Of a stretch of 64,000 nt of DNA, positions 52,060 to 61,672 are shown piece after piece (positions within the stretch are counted from its first letter, which is position 1; each line of letters begins with the position of its first letter). Under the pieces are notes generated by a model. That model was not told the origin of the DNA, made no database searches, and saw nothing but the letters and a program-made list of their open reading frames with translations. This DNA comes from an uncultured Streptococcus sp. (lineage in GTDB: Bacteria; Bacillota; Bacilli; Lactobacillales; Streptococcaceae). The stretch lies in the NCBI GenBank assembly GCA_934196125.1, contig CAKPVT010000003.1:16625-80624 (forward strand), written 5' to 3'. A program made the position numbers and the translations under genes.

Positions 52060-53200
52060 GTTTTCTTATATCAAAAATAATAAGGTTTTATTAGATTCTG
52101 ATAGTCTTAGCCAGCTGTATCACCCAGTGATTGGAAATCATGCGGCTTTGCTTTATGATTATTTGTTGGCGTTTTTTGATGATGGTGTTAAACGTCACAA
52201 ATTTAGTGAGATTCTCAATCATTTGCAATTAAGCATGCATCAGGTGGAAGAAGCTTTTGCAATTTTGACTGCTGTTGATTTACTTGTTTTGTACCAAACA
52301 CGTGATGCTTATGTTTTAAAATTGCAGCCAGCTTTGAATCGTGAGATTTTTCTTAGCAATCCTGTCTATCGTCGCTTGTTAGAGCAGGAAATTGGTGATG
52401 TTGCAGTGGCTGAGCTGGATATTAAAATTCCGCAAGAGGCTAGAGAGATTTCCAAAAAATTCTCAGATATTTTTTCAGCAGAAGGGACACCAAAGTCAAA
52501 AGCAAATGTGTCAAAAAATCATTTTGATTTGGATAGCTTTGAGCGTTTGATGTTGCGTGATGGCCTGCAATTTAAAGATGAAAAAGCAGATGTTGTTTCG
52601 ATTTACAGCCTTGCTGACAAATACACCATGAATTGGTTTGATACCTATCATTTGGCAAAAAGCACGGCTATTAATGGTAAAATTTCACCCCAACGAATGA
52701 CTATTCAGTTGGAACAACCCAAAGATGCGAAATCACAAGGTCAAAGCAAAGAGCAATTTGACACCAAGGAACAAGTGATTATTCGTGAAGCCAAGCAAGC
52801 TAATGCAAGAGAATTTTTGGAGAAAATCAAAGCACCACGTCGTGCAGTGGTTACCGAGAGCGAGCGAAAATTGTTGGAAGAATTAGCTAACATGAGCTTT
52901 TTAGATGAAGTGATTAATGTCATGGTGCTTTATACGTTAAATAAAACGCAGTCAGCTAATCTCAATAAACCTTACATTATGAAGGTAGCAAATGATTTTG
53001 CTTATCAAAACATTGCGACTGCTGAAGCTGCCGTTTTAAAAATGCGCAGCTTTGCCCAACGCAATAAAGACCGTAAAGTACAAGCAAAAGTTGCTAAAAG
53101 CAATGTCCCTGAATGGACAGCAAAAGAATACAAGCATGTTGCTACTGCTGAAGAAAAAGCGAAATTGGAAGAACTCAAACGTAGCATGTTAGAAGATTAA
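52043..53200 (+). CDS. dnaB: Replication initiation/membrane attachment protein DnaB
   Basis: 385 residues, the firmicute DnaB (not the helicase). N-terminal winged-helix region and a C-terminal DnaB/DnaD domain containing LLEELANMSFLDEVINVMVL and YIMKVANDFAYQNI. With DnaI it loads the replicative helicase at oriC and restarts forks. It precedes dnaI, as in Bacillus and other streptococci. Confidence 0.9.
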   Translation: MRPIDEFSYIKNNKVLLDSDSLSQLYHPVIGNHAALLYDYLLAFFDDGVKRHKFSEILNHLQLSMHQVEEAFAILTAVDLLVLYQTRDAYVLKLQPALNREIFLSNPVYRRLLEQEIGDVAVAELDIKIPQEAREISKKFSDIFSAEGTPKSKANVSKNHFDLDSFERLMLRDGLQFKDEKADVVSIYSLADKYTMNWFDTYHLAKSTAINGKISPQRMTIQLEQPKDAKSQGQSKEQFDTKEQVIIREAKQANAREFLEKIKAPRRAVVTESERKLLEELANMSFLDEVINVMVLYTLNKTQSANLNKPYIMKVANDFAYQNIATAEAAVLKMRSFAQRNKDRKVQAKVAKSNVPEWTAKEYKHVATAEEKAKLEELKRSMLED

Positions 53201-53210
53201 GGAGCGAGTG

Positions 53211-54113
53211 ATGGAAAAAATTGGACAAACCTTGGCTAAACAGCTTCGCCAAAGTCGCACAGACCTTAATGAATTGACCCAAGTTATTTTAGCAGATAAG
53301 GAAATTGCTGATTTTATCACGTCAAATGGCTTGACTCAGGAGCAAATTAACCGTAGTCTACCTAAGTTTAATCAATTCATGGTGGAGCGTGAAAAATTTC
53401 AAAATCAGGATGAATCCTATATTGCTAAAGGGTACAAGCCTGCCCTTAGCATGAATGAGGGCTATGCAGATGTCATTTATTTGGAAACACGCGAATTAGT
53501 TGAGGCTAAAAAACGTCAAGATATTAAAAATCGTGTGACTTTGATTGGCTTGCCAGCTAGTCTCAAACACATTTCAACAGATGATCTTGATTTAGGAGAC
53601 CCAAATCGTATTGAAATTTACAATTATTTGAACGATTATCAAAAAGATCTTGAGCCAGGAACTCAAAAAGGGCTTTATGTTTTTGGAAATTTTGGTGTTG
53701 GGAAGTCTTATTTGATGGCTTATCTAGCAAATCGTTTATCTGCCAAGTACGACAAGTCAACGACCTTGCTTCATTTTCCGACTTTCTGTGTTGATATTAA
53801 AAATGCTATCAATACAGGAACGGTGAAAGAGCAAATTGACCAAATCAAACAATCTGAAATTTTAGTTCTTGATGATATTGGGGCAGAGCAACAAAGCCCA
53901 TGGATTCGTGATGATGTTTTGCAGGTTATTTTGCAATATCGAATGCAAGAAAATCTCTTGACATTCTTTACATCAAATCTTGATTTTAAAGGACTTGAAG
54001 AACACTTTGCAGCATCACGCTCAGGTGATGAAACGTGGCAAGCAAAGCGTGTCATGGAGCGTATTCGTTATTTGGCTCGTGAAATTCATCTACAAGGTGA
54101 TAATCGTCGCTAA
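53211..54113 (+). CDS. dnaI: Helicase loader DnaI
   Basis: 300 residues from ATG 53211 (GGAG upstream; a GTG directly before is possible). AAA+ motifs: Walker A YVFGNFGVGKSYLMAYLANR, Walker B ILVLDDIGAEQQSPW, sensor TFFTSNLD and the Arg-finger region RVMERIRYLA. It loads the hexameric helicase on DNA. Confidence 0.95.
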   Translation: MEKIGQTLAKQLRQSRTDLNELTQVILADKEIADFITSNGLTQEQINRSLPKFNQFMVEREKFQNQDESYIAKGYKPALSMNEGYADVIYLETRELVEAKKRQDIKNRVTLIGLPASLKHISTDDLDLGDPNRIEIYNYLNDYQKDLEPGTQKGLYVFGNFGVGKSYLMAYLANRLSAKYDKSTTLLHFPTFCVDIKNAINTGTVKEQIDQIKQSEILVLDDIGAEQQSPWIRDDVLQVILQYRMQENLLTFFTSNLDFKGLEEHFAASRSGDETWQAKRVMERIRYLAREIHLQGDNRR

Positions 54114-54263
54114 TCGTAAATCATAAAACTGATAAATAGATAAAAGAATTTGAAAGGAATAAATTCGACAAAGGCATTTTTGAGAAATCAAAATGTCTTT
54201 CGTGTGGAAAAATCTACTTAAAATAGTTGAGACTGTTTTAACGAAGTTGGCACTAGAAGAATT

Positions 54264-55574
54264 ATGGCTTTACCTACTGTTGCTATTGTCGGGCGTCCAA
54301 ATGTTGGAAAATCGACTTTGTTTAACCGTATCGCAGGTGAGCGCATTTCAATTGTGGAAGATGTCGAAGGTGTTACACGCGACCGCATTTACACAACAGG
54401 TGAATGGCTTAACCGCAAGTTTTCATTGATTGATACCGGTGGTATTGATGACGTTGATGCGCCGTTTATGGAACAAATCAAACACCAAGCTGACATTGCG
54501 ATGACTGAAGCAGATGTTATCGTGTTTGTGGTTTCAGGAAAAGAAGGCGTTACAGATGCTGATGAATATGTTTCAAAAATCTTGTATCGTACTAATAAAC
54601 CAGTGATTTTAGTGGTCAATAAAGTTGACAACCCTGAAATGCGTAGTGATATTTATGACTTTTACTCACTTGGTCTTGGGGAACCATACCCAGTGTCATC
54701 TGTTCATGGGATTGGTACAGGGGATGTCTTGGATGCTATTGTTGAAAATCTGCCTGTTGAGGAAGAGGATGAAAATCCAAATATTATCAAATTCAGTTTA
54801 ATTGGTCGTCCAAACGTTGGTAAATCAAGTTTGATTAACGCGATTCTTGGTGAAGAACGTGTGATTGCAAGCCCAATTGCAGGGACAACACGTGATGCTA
54901 TCGACACAAACTTTACTGATAGCGAAAGTCAAGAATACACAATGATTGACACCGCAGGTATGCGTAAATCTGGTAAGGTTTATGAAAATACTGAAAAATA
55001 TTCAGTAATGCGTTCAATGCGTGCCATTGATCGTTCAGACATCGTTCTTATGGTTATCAATGCCGAAGAAGGAATTCGTGAGTATGATAAACGTATTGCA
55101 GGATTTGCTCACGAAGCTGGTAAAGGAATCATTATCGTTGTTAACAAATGGGATACGATTGAAAAAGACAACCATACAGTTGTAAAATGGGAAGAAGATA
55201 TTCGTGACCAATTCCAATTCTTGTCATATGCACCAATTATCTTTGTTTCAGCGGCGACAAAACAACGCTTGAACAAATTACCTGATATGATTAAGAAAAT
55301 TAGCGCAAGCCAAAACAAACGTATTCCATCAGCTGTGCTTAATGATGTTATCATGGATGCTATTGCTATCAACCCAACACCAACAGATAAAGGGAAACGT
55401 TTGAAAATCTTCTACGGCACACAAGTTTCTGTTAAACCACCGACGTTTGTTATCTTTGTCAACGAAGAAGAACTCATGCACTTCTCATATATGCGTTTCT
55501 TGGAAAATCAAATCCGCGCAGCTTTCGGCTTTGAAGGCACACCAATCAATTTGATTGCCCGCAAACGTAAATAA
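54264..55574 (+). CDS. der: Ribosome biogenesis GTPase Der (EngA)
   Basis: 436 residues with two tandem GTPase domains: first VGRPNVGKSTLFNRIAGER (residue about 8) and second IGRPNVGKSSLINAILGEE (about 180), each with DTxG and NKxD, then a KH-like domain ending INLIARKRK. Essential for 50S assembly. The 150-base gap before it holds an imperfect hairpin (AAAGGCATTTTTGA / TCAAAATGTCTTT). Confidence 0.96.
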   Translation: MALPTVAIVGRPNVGKSTLFNRIAGERISIVEDVEGVTRDRIYTTGEWLNRKFSLIDTGGIDDVDAPFMEQIKHQADIAMTEADVIVFVVSGKEGVTDADEYVSKILYRTNKPVILVVNKVDNPEMRSDIYDFYSLGLGEPYPVSSVHGIGTGDVLDAIVENLPVEEEDENPNIIKFSLIGRPNVGKSSLINAILGEERVIASPIAGTTRDAIDTNFTDSESQEYTMIDTAGMRKSGKVYENTEKYSVMRSMRAIDRSDIVLMVINAEEGIREYDKRIAGFAHEAGKGIIIVVNKWDTIEKDNHTVVKWEEDIRDQFQFLSYAPIIFVSAATKQRLNKLPDMIKKISASQNKRIPSAVLNDVIMDAIAINPTPTDKGKRLKIFYGTQVSVKPPTFVIFVNEEELMHFSYMRFLENQIRAAFGFEGTPINLIARKRK

Positions 55575-55580
55575 GATTTA

Positions 55581-55607
55581 AAAGCACCGTTTGTGGTGCT
55601 TTTTTTG
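55581..55607 (+). terminator. der terminator
   Basis: AAAGCACC, 6-base loop, GGTGCTTTTTTT. Confidence 0.92.
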
Positions 55608-55717
55608 CTGCATTTGGAAAATATCGCTAAAAATAAAATCAAAAGAATTATTTTTTTAAGCTAAAGAAGGCTGAATTTGATACAATAAAAGGATAAGGAA
55701 AAAGGTGGTGGTTAAGA

Positions 55718-58700
55718 GTGGGTAGAATGATTCCAGGTCGAATTCGCAATCAGGGAATAGAACTTTACGAACAAGGTTTGGTTGATATTGTTAGTAAACG
55801 AGAAGAAGTAATTCAAGCGAAAGTTGGTGCACATCATCTTCAGTATGCTTTAGAAGATGAACAGGTGAGATGTGATTGTGACCTGTTTGCCAAGAAAAAA
55901 TATTGTGAGCATTTGGCGGCTTTAGAGTATTTCCTAAAAAATAATACAGAAGGCAAAGAGTTGTCAGATGAGCTTAGTTCACATCAAGAAATTCAGCAAG
56001 GAACGAAAAAAGTGACCTCATTTGGTAGTGTCTTTTTGGACGGCTTGGTTATCAACGATGATGACACAACAAAATACCGTTTAGCAGCTTATGGTAGTCA
56101 GAGTCCCTATTCATCAGATTATTGGTGGACGTTAAAAATTAATCGTTTGCCTGATGACCGTGCTTATGTTGTCCGAGATATTAAAGCCTTTTTAGCGGTT
56201 GTTAAAAGCGAAGGTTATTATCAAATTGGGAAAAATTATTTTGAACCCTTGTCTTTGATTCAATTTGATGAAGCTAGTAAAGACTTGATTCAATTTTTAT
56301 GGCGTGTTTTGCCAGATAATGACCGTGTTGATTTGGAGCATATTTTGCCAAATCACGGTCGAAATCTTGCGTTAACAAGTGGGACATTTGAGGAAGGCAT
56401 TTCATTGTTAAACGAGCTTTATGATTTCTCATTTGAACACAATCATCAGAATTATGGGCAACTGTTTTTTAGACCATTAGATGGCTCAGAAGGGTTGTTG
56501 TCATTTAAAGTCATTGTTCATCGTCAATCAATTGAACTAATTATTACAGAAAAAACATTTCAGCCATTTTTTGACAATGCTTTCTTATTCACAAATGGTA
56601 TAATTTACGGTTTGAGTTTGAAGCAACAAAAAATCTTAGCCGCTGTTCGTAGCCTGCCGATTGAGTCTGATTTAGCGAAGCATTTGTTCTTTGATTTGGA
56701 TGACCAAGCAAAATTAGCTGCTAGTTTACTTGATTTTAAAGAGCTTGGAGTGGTTGAAGCTCCGAAAAGTTTTGAAATTCATGATTTTGTACCTTCTTTT
56801 CATTTAATGTTAAATGAATACCAAGAGATTGCTTTAAAGGTGACTTTTGATTATGGTACGGTTAAGGTCAGTAGTAAACGTGAACTTGAAGACTTACCAT
56901 TTGCTAGTCATTTTAAGCATGAAGAACGTGTGTTTAGGACTTTAGAAGCCAATGGCTTTGCTGCCTCGTTTTCATCTTACCATGCACCATTGGCAAATGA
57001 AGATTTGTACGACTTCTTTACCAATACCTTGGAACAATTGGAACGTTTGGGTAAGGTAATCTTGTCTGATGACCTTGAAGAAGTGCGTCAGTTTGAGCGC
57101 CCACAAGTTTCTGTTCAGACAAATGGTGGTCTGTTGGATATTTCTTTTGATTTTTCAACTATTTTTGAAAACGATATTGATGATGCCTTAGAAGCACTCT
57201 TTAAAAATCAACCTTATTTTGTGAACGACGCTGGTAAATTAGTTGTTTTTGATGAGGAAACACAACGTGTCAGTAATGCTTTACAAAATTTACGAGCTAA
57301 GCAGCTGAAAAATGGGCATTTGCAATTAGAAGCCATTTCAGCGCTCCAAATTTCAGATTTATTCCAAGACAATGACCGTGTGACATTTTCAAAAGAAGTT
57401 GAACAGTTGGCGCACGATTTGAGACACCCAGAAAGTTTTGAGGTCACTATTCCAAATTTAAACACGCAGTTACGGGATTATCAGATGGCTGGTGTTCGTT
57501 GGTTATCTATGCTTGACCATTACGGATTTGGTGGCATTTTAGCTGATGATATGGGACTCGGTAAGACCTTGCAAACAATTGCTTTTCTAGCTTCTAAACT
57601 AACGCCAGAGACACGCATTTTGATTCTATCACCGTCAAGTTTGATTTACAATTGGCAGGATGAATTTACCCGCTTTGCACCAGAAATTGATGTCGTTGTG
57701 GCTTACGGTTTAAAAGCAGTGCGTGATGATATTATTTCGCAAAATCATCAGGTTGTGATTACGAGTTATTCCTCTTTCCGTCAAGATTTTGACGAATATA
57801 GTCAGTTGAATTTTGATTATTTGATTTTGGATGAAGCACAAGTGATGAAAAATACACAAACGAAGATTGCTCACTATTTGCGCCAATTTGAGGTTAAAAA
57901 TTGTTTTGCGCTTTCTGGGACACCGATTGAAAATAAATTATTGGAAATCTGGTCAATTTTCCAAATTGTTTTGCCAGGATTATTGCCAGATAAAAAACGT
58001 TTCCTCAAAATGGAAGCTAAGCAAGTGGCGCGTTTTATTAAGCCGTTTATCATGCGTCGCCGTAAAGAAGAAGTTCTTCCAGAATTGCCAGATTTGATAG
58101 AAATTAATTACCCTAATGAGCTTGACCATAAGCAAAAAGCGATTTATTTAGCACAGCTTCGACAAATGCAAGAAACGATTGCAGGAGCATCTGATGCTGA
58201 TATTAATCGCCGTAAGATTGAGATTCTATCAGGAATTACCCGCTTGCGCCAAATTTGTGACACGCCAAGTCTCTTTATGGATTACAATGGAGAAAGTGGC
58301 AAACTAGACAGTCTTCGCACTCTTTTGACACAAATCAAGGAAAATGGACACCGTGCTCTTATCTTTTCACAATTTAGAGGAATGCTTGATGTTGCGGAAA
58401 AAGAAATGGAAAAGCTTGGCTTAACTTCTTATAAGATTACGGGTTCAACGCCAGCAAATACCCGTCAAGAAATGACACGAGCTTTTAATAATGGCTCAAA
58501 AGATACCTTCTTAATTTCTTTGAAAGCAGGTGGTGTAGGACTTAACTTGACTGGTGCCGATACCGTTATCTTGATTGACCTTTGGTGGAACCCATCGGTG
58601 GAAATGCAAGCCATCAGCCGTGCTCATCGTATTGGTCAAAAAGAAAATGTCGAAGTTTATCGTTTGGTTACACGCGGGACCATTGAAGAAAAAATTCTAG

Positions 58701-58816
58701 AAATGCAAGAAAGCAAGAAAAATCTTGTAACAACGGTACTTGATGGTAATGAAACACGTGCTAGCATGACCATTGAAGATATCAAAGAAATTTTAGGTGT
58801 CGATTTATCATCTTAA
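55718..58816 (+). CDS. SNF2-family helicase with SWIM zinc finger
   Basis: 1032 residues from GTG 55718 (AAAGGTGG upstream). An N-terminal SWIM motif (CDCDLFAKKKYCEHLAALEY, residues about 51-70) is followed by a long SNF2-associated region, then the SNF2 ATPase: ILADDMGLGKTLQTIAFL (Walker A, about 605), LDEAQVMKN (DExQ), SGTPIENKLLEIW, and the C-terminal RecA lobe with GGVGLNLTGADTVILIDLWW and QAISRAHRIGQ. Bacterial SNF2 proteins such as RapA recycle RNA polymerase; this family's task is not established. Single gene. Confidence 0.92.
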   Translation: MGRMIPGRIRNQGIELYEQGLVDIVSKREEVIQAKVGAHHLQYALEDEQVRCDCDLFAKKKYCEHLAALEYFLKNNTEGKELSDELSSHQEIQQGTKKVTSFGSVFLDGLVINDDDTTKYRLAAYGSQSPYSSDYWWTLKINRLPDDRAYVVRDIKAFLAVVKSEGYYQIGKNYFEPLSLIQFDEASKDLIQFLWRVLPDNDRVDLEHILPNHGRNLALTSGTFEEGISLLNELYDFSFEHNHQNYGQLFFRPLDGSEGLLSFKVIVHRQSIELIITEKTFQPFFDNAFLFTNGIIYGLSLKQQKILAAVRSLPIESDLAKHLFFDLDDQAKLAASLLDFKELGVVEAPKSFEIHDFVPSFHLMLNEYQEIALKVTFDYGTVKVSSKRELEDLPFASHFKHEERVFRTLEANGFAASFSSYHAPLANEDLYDFFTNTLEQLERLGKVILSDDLEEVRQFERPQVSVQTNGGLLDISFDFSTIFENDIDDALEALFKNQPYFVNDAGKLVVFDEETQRVSNALQNLRAKQLKNGHLQLEAISALQISDLFQDNDRVTFSKEVEQLAHDLRHPESFEVTIPNLNTQLRDYQMAGVRWLSMLDHYGFGGILADDMGLGKTLQTIAFLASKLTPETRILILSPSSLIYNWQDEFTRFAPEIDVVVAYGLKAVRDDIISQNHQVVITSYSSFRQDFDEYSQLNFDYLILDEAQVMKNTQTKIAHYLRQFEVKNCFALSGTPIENKLLEIWSIFQIVLPGLLPDKKRFLKMEAKQVARFIKPFIMRRRKEEVLPELPDLIEINYPNELDHKQKAIYLAQLRQMQETIAGASDADINRRKIEILSGITRLRQICDTPSLFMDYNGESGKLDSLRTLLTQIKENGHRALIFSQFRGMLDVAEKEMEKLGLTSYKITGSTPANTRQEMTRAFNNGSKDTFLISLKAGGVGLNLTGADTVILIDLWWNPSVEMQAISRAHRIGQKENVEVYRLVTRGTIEEKILEMQESKKNLVTTVLDGNETRASMTIEDIKEILGVDLSS

Positions 58817-58862
58817 CATCAGTTTTTCAGCGATGAAAGACTGACTTTCTTTTATGAAAACT

Positions 58863-58891
58863 TTGAAAAAATACCTGAATTAGTTTATAAT
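58863..58891 (+). promoter_or_regulatory. Promoter of the murC operon
   Basis: TTGAAA (58863-58868), 17 bases, TATAAT (58886-58891). Confidence 0.8.
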
Positions 58892-58897
58892 AAAAAT

Positions 58898-59076
58898 GCT
58901 ACAAAGTTGGGGCTTGATTTGAGCTAATTTCGGCTTCTCAGTCTATTTTGAGACGATATTAGCGATGGAAGCTTTTAGTTACTAGGACGTAGGTCATGGT
59001 AGTGACTATTTACCTTGATTTCTTAGTGAGTGATGATAATTAATTAGCACAGTGCGTTAAGAAAGGAAGTGACGCT
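58898..59076 (+). promoter_or_regulatory. Long 5' leader of the murC operon
   Basis: About 179 untranslated bases between the promoter and the first gene. Short complementary segments are present (for example TTGGGGCTTGA and AGCTAATTTCGGCTT near the start, TCTCAGTC and GAGACGAT next). I do not recognise a known riboswitch class. Confidence 0.35.
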
Positions 59077-59673
59077 GTGAGTAAAACTGTAAGACGCTTT
59101 CCCTTAGTTGCTGATGGTGAGCCAGTAAGTAATCCACCAAAAGCAATGGCTTTATACGAAAACGAAGATTTAATTACCAATATTCATGGAACCTATCATG
59201 AAAAGGACTACGACGACGTTACTAGAGACTATAATTTTGTTGGCAAGACAGAAAATGATGCAGAGCGCATAAAAACAGTTAGCGAAGGTAAATCTTATGC
59301 GGAATTAGCACGTGATGAAGCAAGACGAGATATTAAGAAAAAACGTCAAGCTTACCTATCTAACGACGTTAAAAAGATACCGTCAAAAGCAACTTTTCAG
59401 CAACAATTAAAGGCGACGCTGCCTAAAGCTCCTGCTAAACCGACTAATAAACTTAGTCATTTAACAGAAAAAATGCATCAAGAGGACTATATCTTGGCAG
59501 AGATTCCCGTAACGTATAAAGAGCCAGATAATTCTTCTGTACCAAAACCAAAGAAAAATAACTATGATTTCTTGAAACGTAGCCAAATTTACAATAAGGA
59601 AGTTCAACAAAACCAAAGAGAGCACAAAGTTGCTCAAGAGTTAAATTTGACACGCTTTGATGACGCTAATTAA
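59077..59673 (+). CDS. Conserved streptococcal cytosolic protein upstream of murC
   Basis: 198 residues from GTG 59077 with AGGAAGTGA upstream. It is very hydrophilic and basic, with no membrane segment, opening VRRFPLVADGEPVSNPPKAM and containing YAELARDEARRDIKKKRQAY and NNYDFLKRSQIYNKE. I recall similar proteins only before murC in streptococci. It is 23 bases from murC. Function unknown. Confidence 0.75.
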   Translation: MSKTVRRFPLVADGEPVSNPPKAMALYENEDLITNIHGTYHEKDYDDVTRDYNFVGKTENDAERIKTVSEGKSYAELARDEARRDIKKKRQAYLSNDVKKIPSKATFQQQLKATLPKAPAKPTNKLSHLTEKMHQEDYILAEIPVTYKEPDNSSVPKPKKNNYDFLKRSQIYNKEVQQNQREHKVAQELNLTRFDDAN

Positions 59674-59696
59674 GTTATTAATATAGAGGAGAAAAA

Positions 59697-61028
59697 ATGT
59701 CTAAAACCTATCATTTTATCGGAATTAAAGGGTCTGGTATGAGTGCTCTTGCCTTAATGTTGCACCAAATGGGACATAAGGTTCAAGGGAGTGACGTTAG
59801 TAAATATTACTTTACACAACGTGGTTTAGAACAAGCAGGCATTAAAATCTTGCCATTTTCTGAAGACAATATCACATCAGACGTTGAATTAATTGCCGGT
59901 AATGCTTTCCGTGAAGATAATAATGTTGAAATTGCCTATGCTGTTAATAATGGTTTTAAATTCAAAAGATATCACGAATTCCTAGGTGATTTCATGCGCC
60001 AATTCACAAGTTTTGGTGTTGCAGGTGCACACGGAAAAACATCAACAACAGGTTTATTGTCACATGTATTAAAAAATATTACAGATACCTCTTATTTGAT
60101 TGGTGATGGTACTGGTCGTGGGTCAGCTAACAGCAACTATTTTGTTTTTGAGTCTGATGAATACCAACGTCATTTCATGCCTTATCACCCAGAATATTCT
60201 ATTATTACAAATATTGACTTTGACCACCCTGATTATTTCAAGAGCATTGACGATGTTTTTGATGCCTTTAATGATTATGCAAAACAAGTTCAAAAAGCTT
60301 TGTTCTTGTATGGTGATGATGCTTATCTTCGTAAAATCACGTCAGACGCTGACATCTACTACTATGGATTCAAAGATACAGATGACTTTGTTGCCTATGA
60401 TATTGTTCGCACAACAAACGGTTCTGCTTTCAAAGTGAAACACGGCGATGAAGAACTTGGTTCATTCCATCTTCCAGCATTTGGTCGCCACAATATTTTG
60501 AATGCGACTGCTGTTGTTGCCAATCTTTATATCGCTGGTATTGATATGGAATTGGTAGCAGAGCATATGAAGACATTTGCAGGAGTTAAACGTCGTTTTA
60601 CTGAAAAAGTAATTAATAACACGACTATTATCGACGATTTTGCACACCATCCAACTGAAATCATTGCAACACTTGATGCTGCTCGCCAAAAATATCCAAG
60701 CAAGGAAATTGTAGCGATTTTCCAACCACACACATTCACACGTACAATTGCCCTTTTGGATGAATTTGCGGATGCTTTGAACCAAGCAGATTCTGTTTAC
60801 TTGGCACCAATCTACGGTTCAGCACGTGAAGTTGACCACGGAGACGTTAAAGTCGAAGATTTGGCTAGTAAAATCCAAAAATCAGCTAAGGTGATTAGTC
60901 TTGAAAATATATCACCATTACTTGACCATGATAATGCTGTTTATGTTTTCATGGGGGCTGGTGATATCCAAATGTATGAACGTTCTTTTGAAGAATTGTT
61001 AGCAAACTTGGCTAATAATACGCAATAA
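59697..61028 (+). CDS. murC: UDP-N-acetylmuramate--L-alanine ligase
   Basis: 443 residues. FIGIKGSGMSALALMLHQMG is the N-terminal Rossmann motif, GVAGAHGKTSTTGLLSHVL the ATP P-loop, FAHHPTEI the central Mur ligase motif. It adds L-alanine to UDP-MurNAc, the first step of the peptidoglycan stem peptide. RBS GAGGAG. Confidence 0.96.
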   Translation: MSKTYHFIGIKGSGMSALALMLHQMGHKVQGSDVSKYYFTQRGLEQAGIKILPFSEDNITSDVELIAGNAFREDNNVEIAYAVNNGFKFKRYHEFLGDFMRQFTSFGVAGAHGKTSTTGLLSHVLKNITDTSYLIGDGTGRGSANSNYFVFESDEYQRHFMPYHPEYSIITNIDFDHPDYFKSIDDVFDAFNDYAKQVQKALFLYGDDAYLRKITSDADIYYYGFKDTDDFVAYDIVRTTNGSAFKVKHGDEELGSFHLPAFGRHNILNATAVVANLYIAGIDMELVAEHMKTFAGVKRRFTEKVINNTTIIDDFAHHPTEIIATLDAARQKYPSKEIVAIFQPHTFTRTIALLDEFADALNQADSVYLAPIYGSAREVDHGDVKVEDLASKIQKSAKVISLENISPLLDHDNAVYVFMGAGDIQMYERSFEELLANLANNTQ

Positions 61029-61041
61029 AAAACTGTGGTGA

Positions 61042-61065
61042 AAAGGAGCAAAGAGCTCTTTTTCT
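61042..61065 (+). terminator. Terminator-like hairpin after murC
   Basis: AAAGGAGC (61042-61049) pairs with GCTCTTTT (61055-61062) with one G-U, then T-rich. The following gene may still be reached by read-through. Confidence 0.65.
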
Positions 61066-61080
61066 TTTGAAGGTGATTCT

Positions 61081-61575
61081 ATGATGATAAGGAATGTATG
61101 TCTTGAGGATTTGCAAGATATTATAGATATTGAATGCGAGAATTTCTCTGCAGAAGAAGCAGCAAGCCTAAAAGATATGAAGGAACGCATTCTGACTATT
61201 CCAGATACTTTTTTAGTAGCTGAGATTGACGGAAAGATTTGTGGCTATGTTGAAGGACCTGCCATTTTTCAACGCTATTTAACAGATGATTTATTCCATC
61301 AGGTTGTTTCAAATCCATCTAACGGCGGATTTATCGCAGTCACAAGCCTTTCGGTAGCTCCAGATTTTAAAGGACAAGGCATTGGAATGGCTTTACTAGC
61401 GACAATGAAAGATTTAGCAATTGCCCAAAAACGGACAGGGATTACACTTACTTGTCATGAAAATTTAATTTCTTACTATGAAAGAAATGGTTTCAGTGAT
61501 GAAGGTGAATCAGAATCTACCCATGGTGGCTCTAGTTGGTATAACATGGTCTGGGAATCACCAATGATTGAGTGA
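61081..61575 (+). CDS. GNAT-family N-acetyltransferase
   Basis: 164 residues. FIAVTSLSVAPDFKGQGIGM, ALLATMKDLA is the acetyl-CoA site (V-P--xGQGIG), and LTCHENLISYYERNGFSDEG the C-terminal motif. AAGGTGAT precedes ATG 61081; ATG 61084 is equally placed. It resembles aralkylamine/spermidine-type streptococcal acetyltransferases; the substrate is unknown. Confidence 0.85.
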   Translation: MMIRNVCLEDLQDIIDIECENFSAEEAASLKDMKERILTIPDTFLVAEIDGKICGYVEGPAIFQRYLTDDLFHQVVSNPSNGGFIAVTSLSVAPDFKGQGIGMALLATMKDLAIAQKRTGITLTCHENLISYYERNGFSDEGESESTHGGSSWYNMVWESPMIE

Positions 61576-61613
61576 TGACATTATTAAGAATAGATAACAA
61601 ACCACCCCATCAG

Positions 61614-61642
61614 TTGATTTTACGCTGTTTTTAGGTTATAAT
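61614..61642 (+). promoter_or_regulatory. mltG promoter
   Basis: TTGATT (61614-61619), 17 bases, TATAAT (61637-61642), 30 bases before mltG. Confidence 0.75.
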
Positions 61643-61672
61643 GGCGATTGACTAAGATTAGGAGGATAAGCT

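Noticed and set aside
54114..54263. Gene in the dnaI-der gap
   Set aside because: Only an imperfect hairpin and an out-of-frame stretch overlapping der; no independent coding signal.
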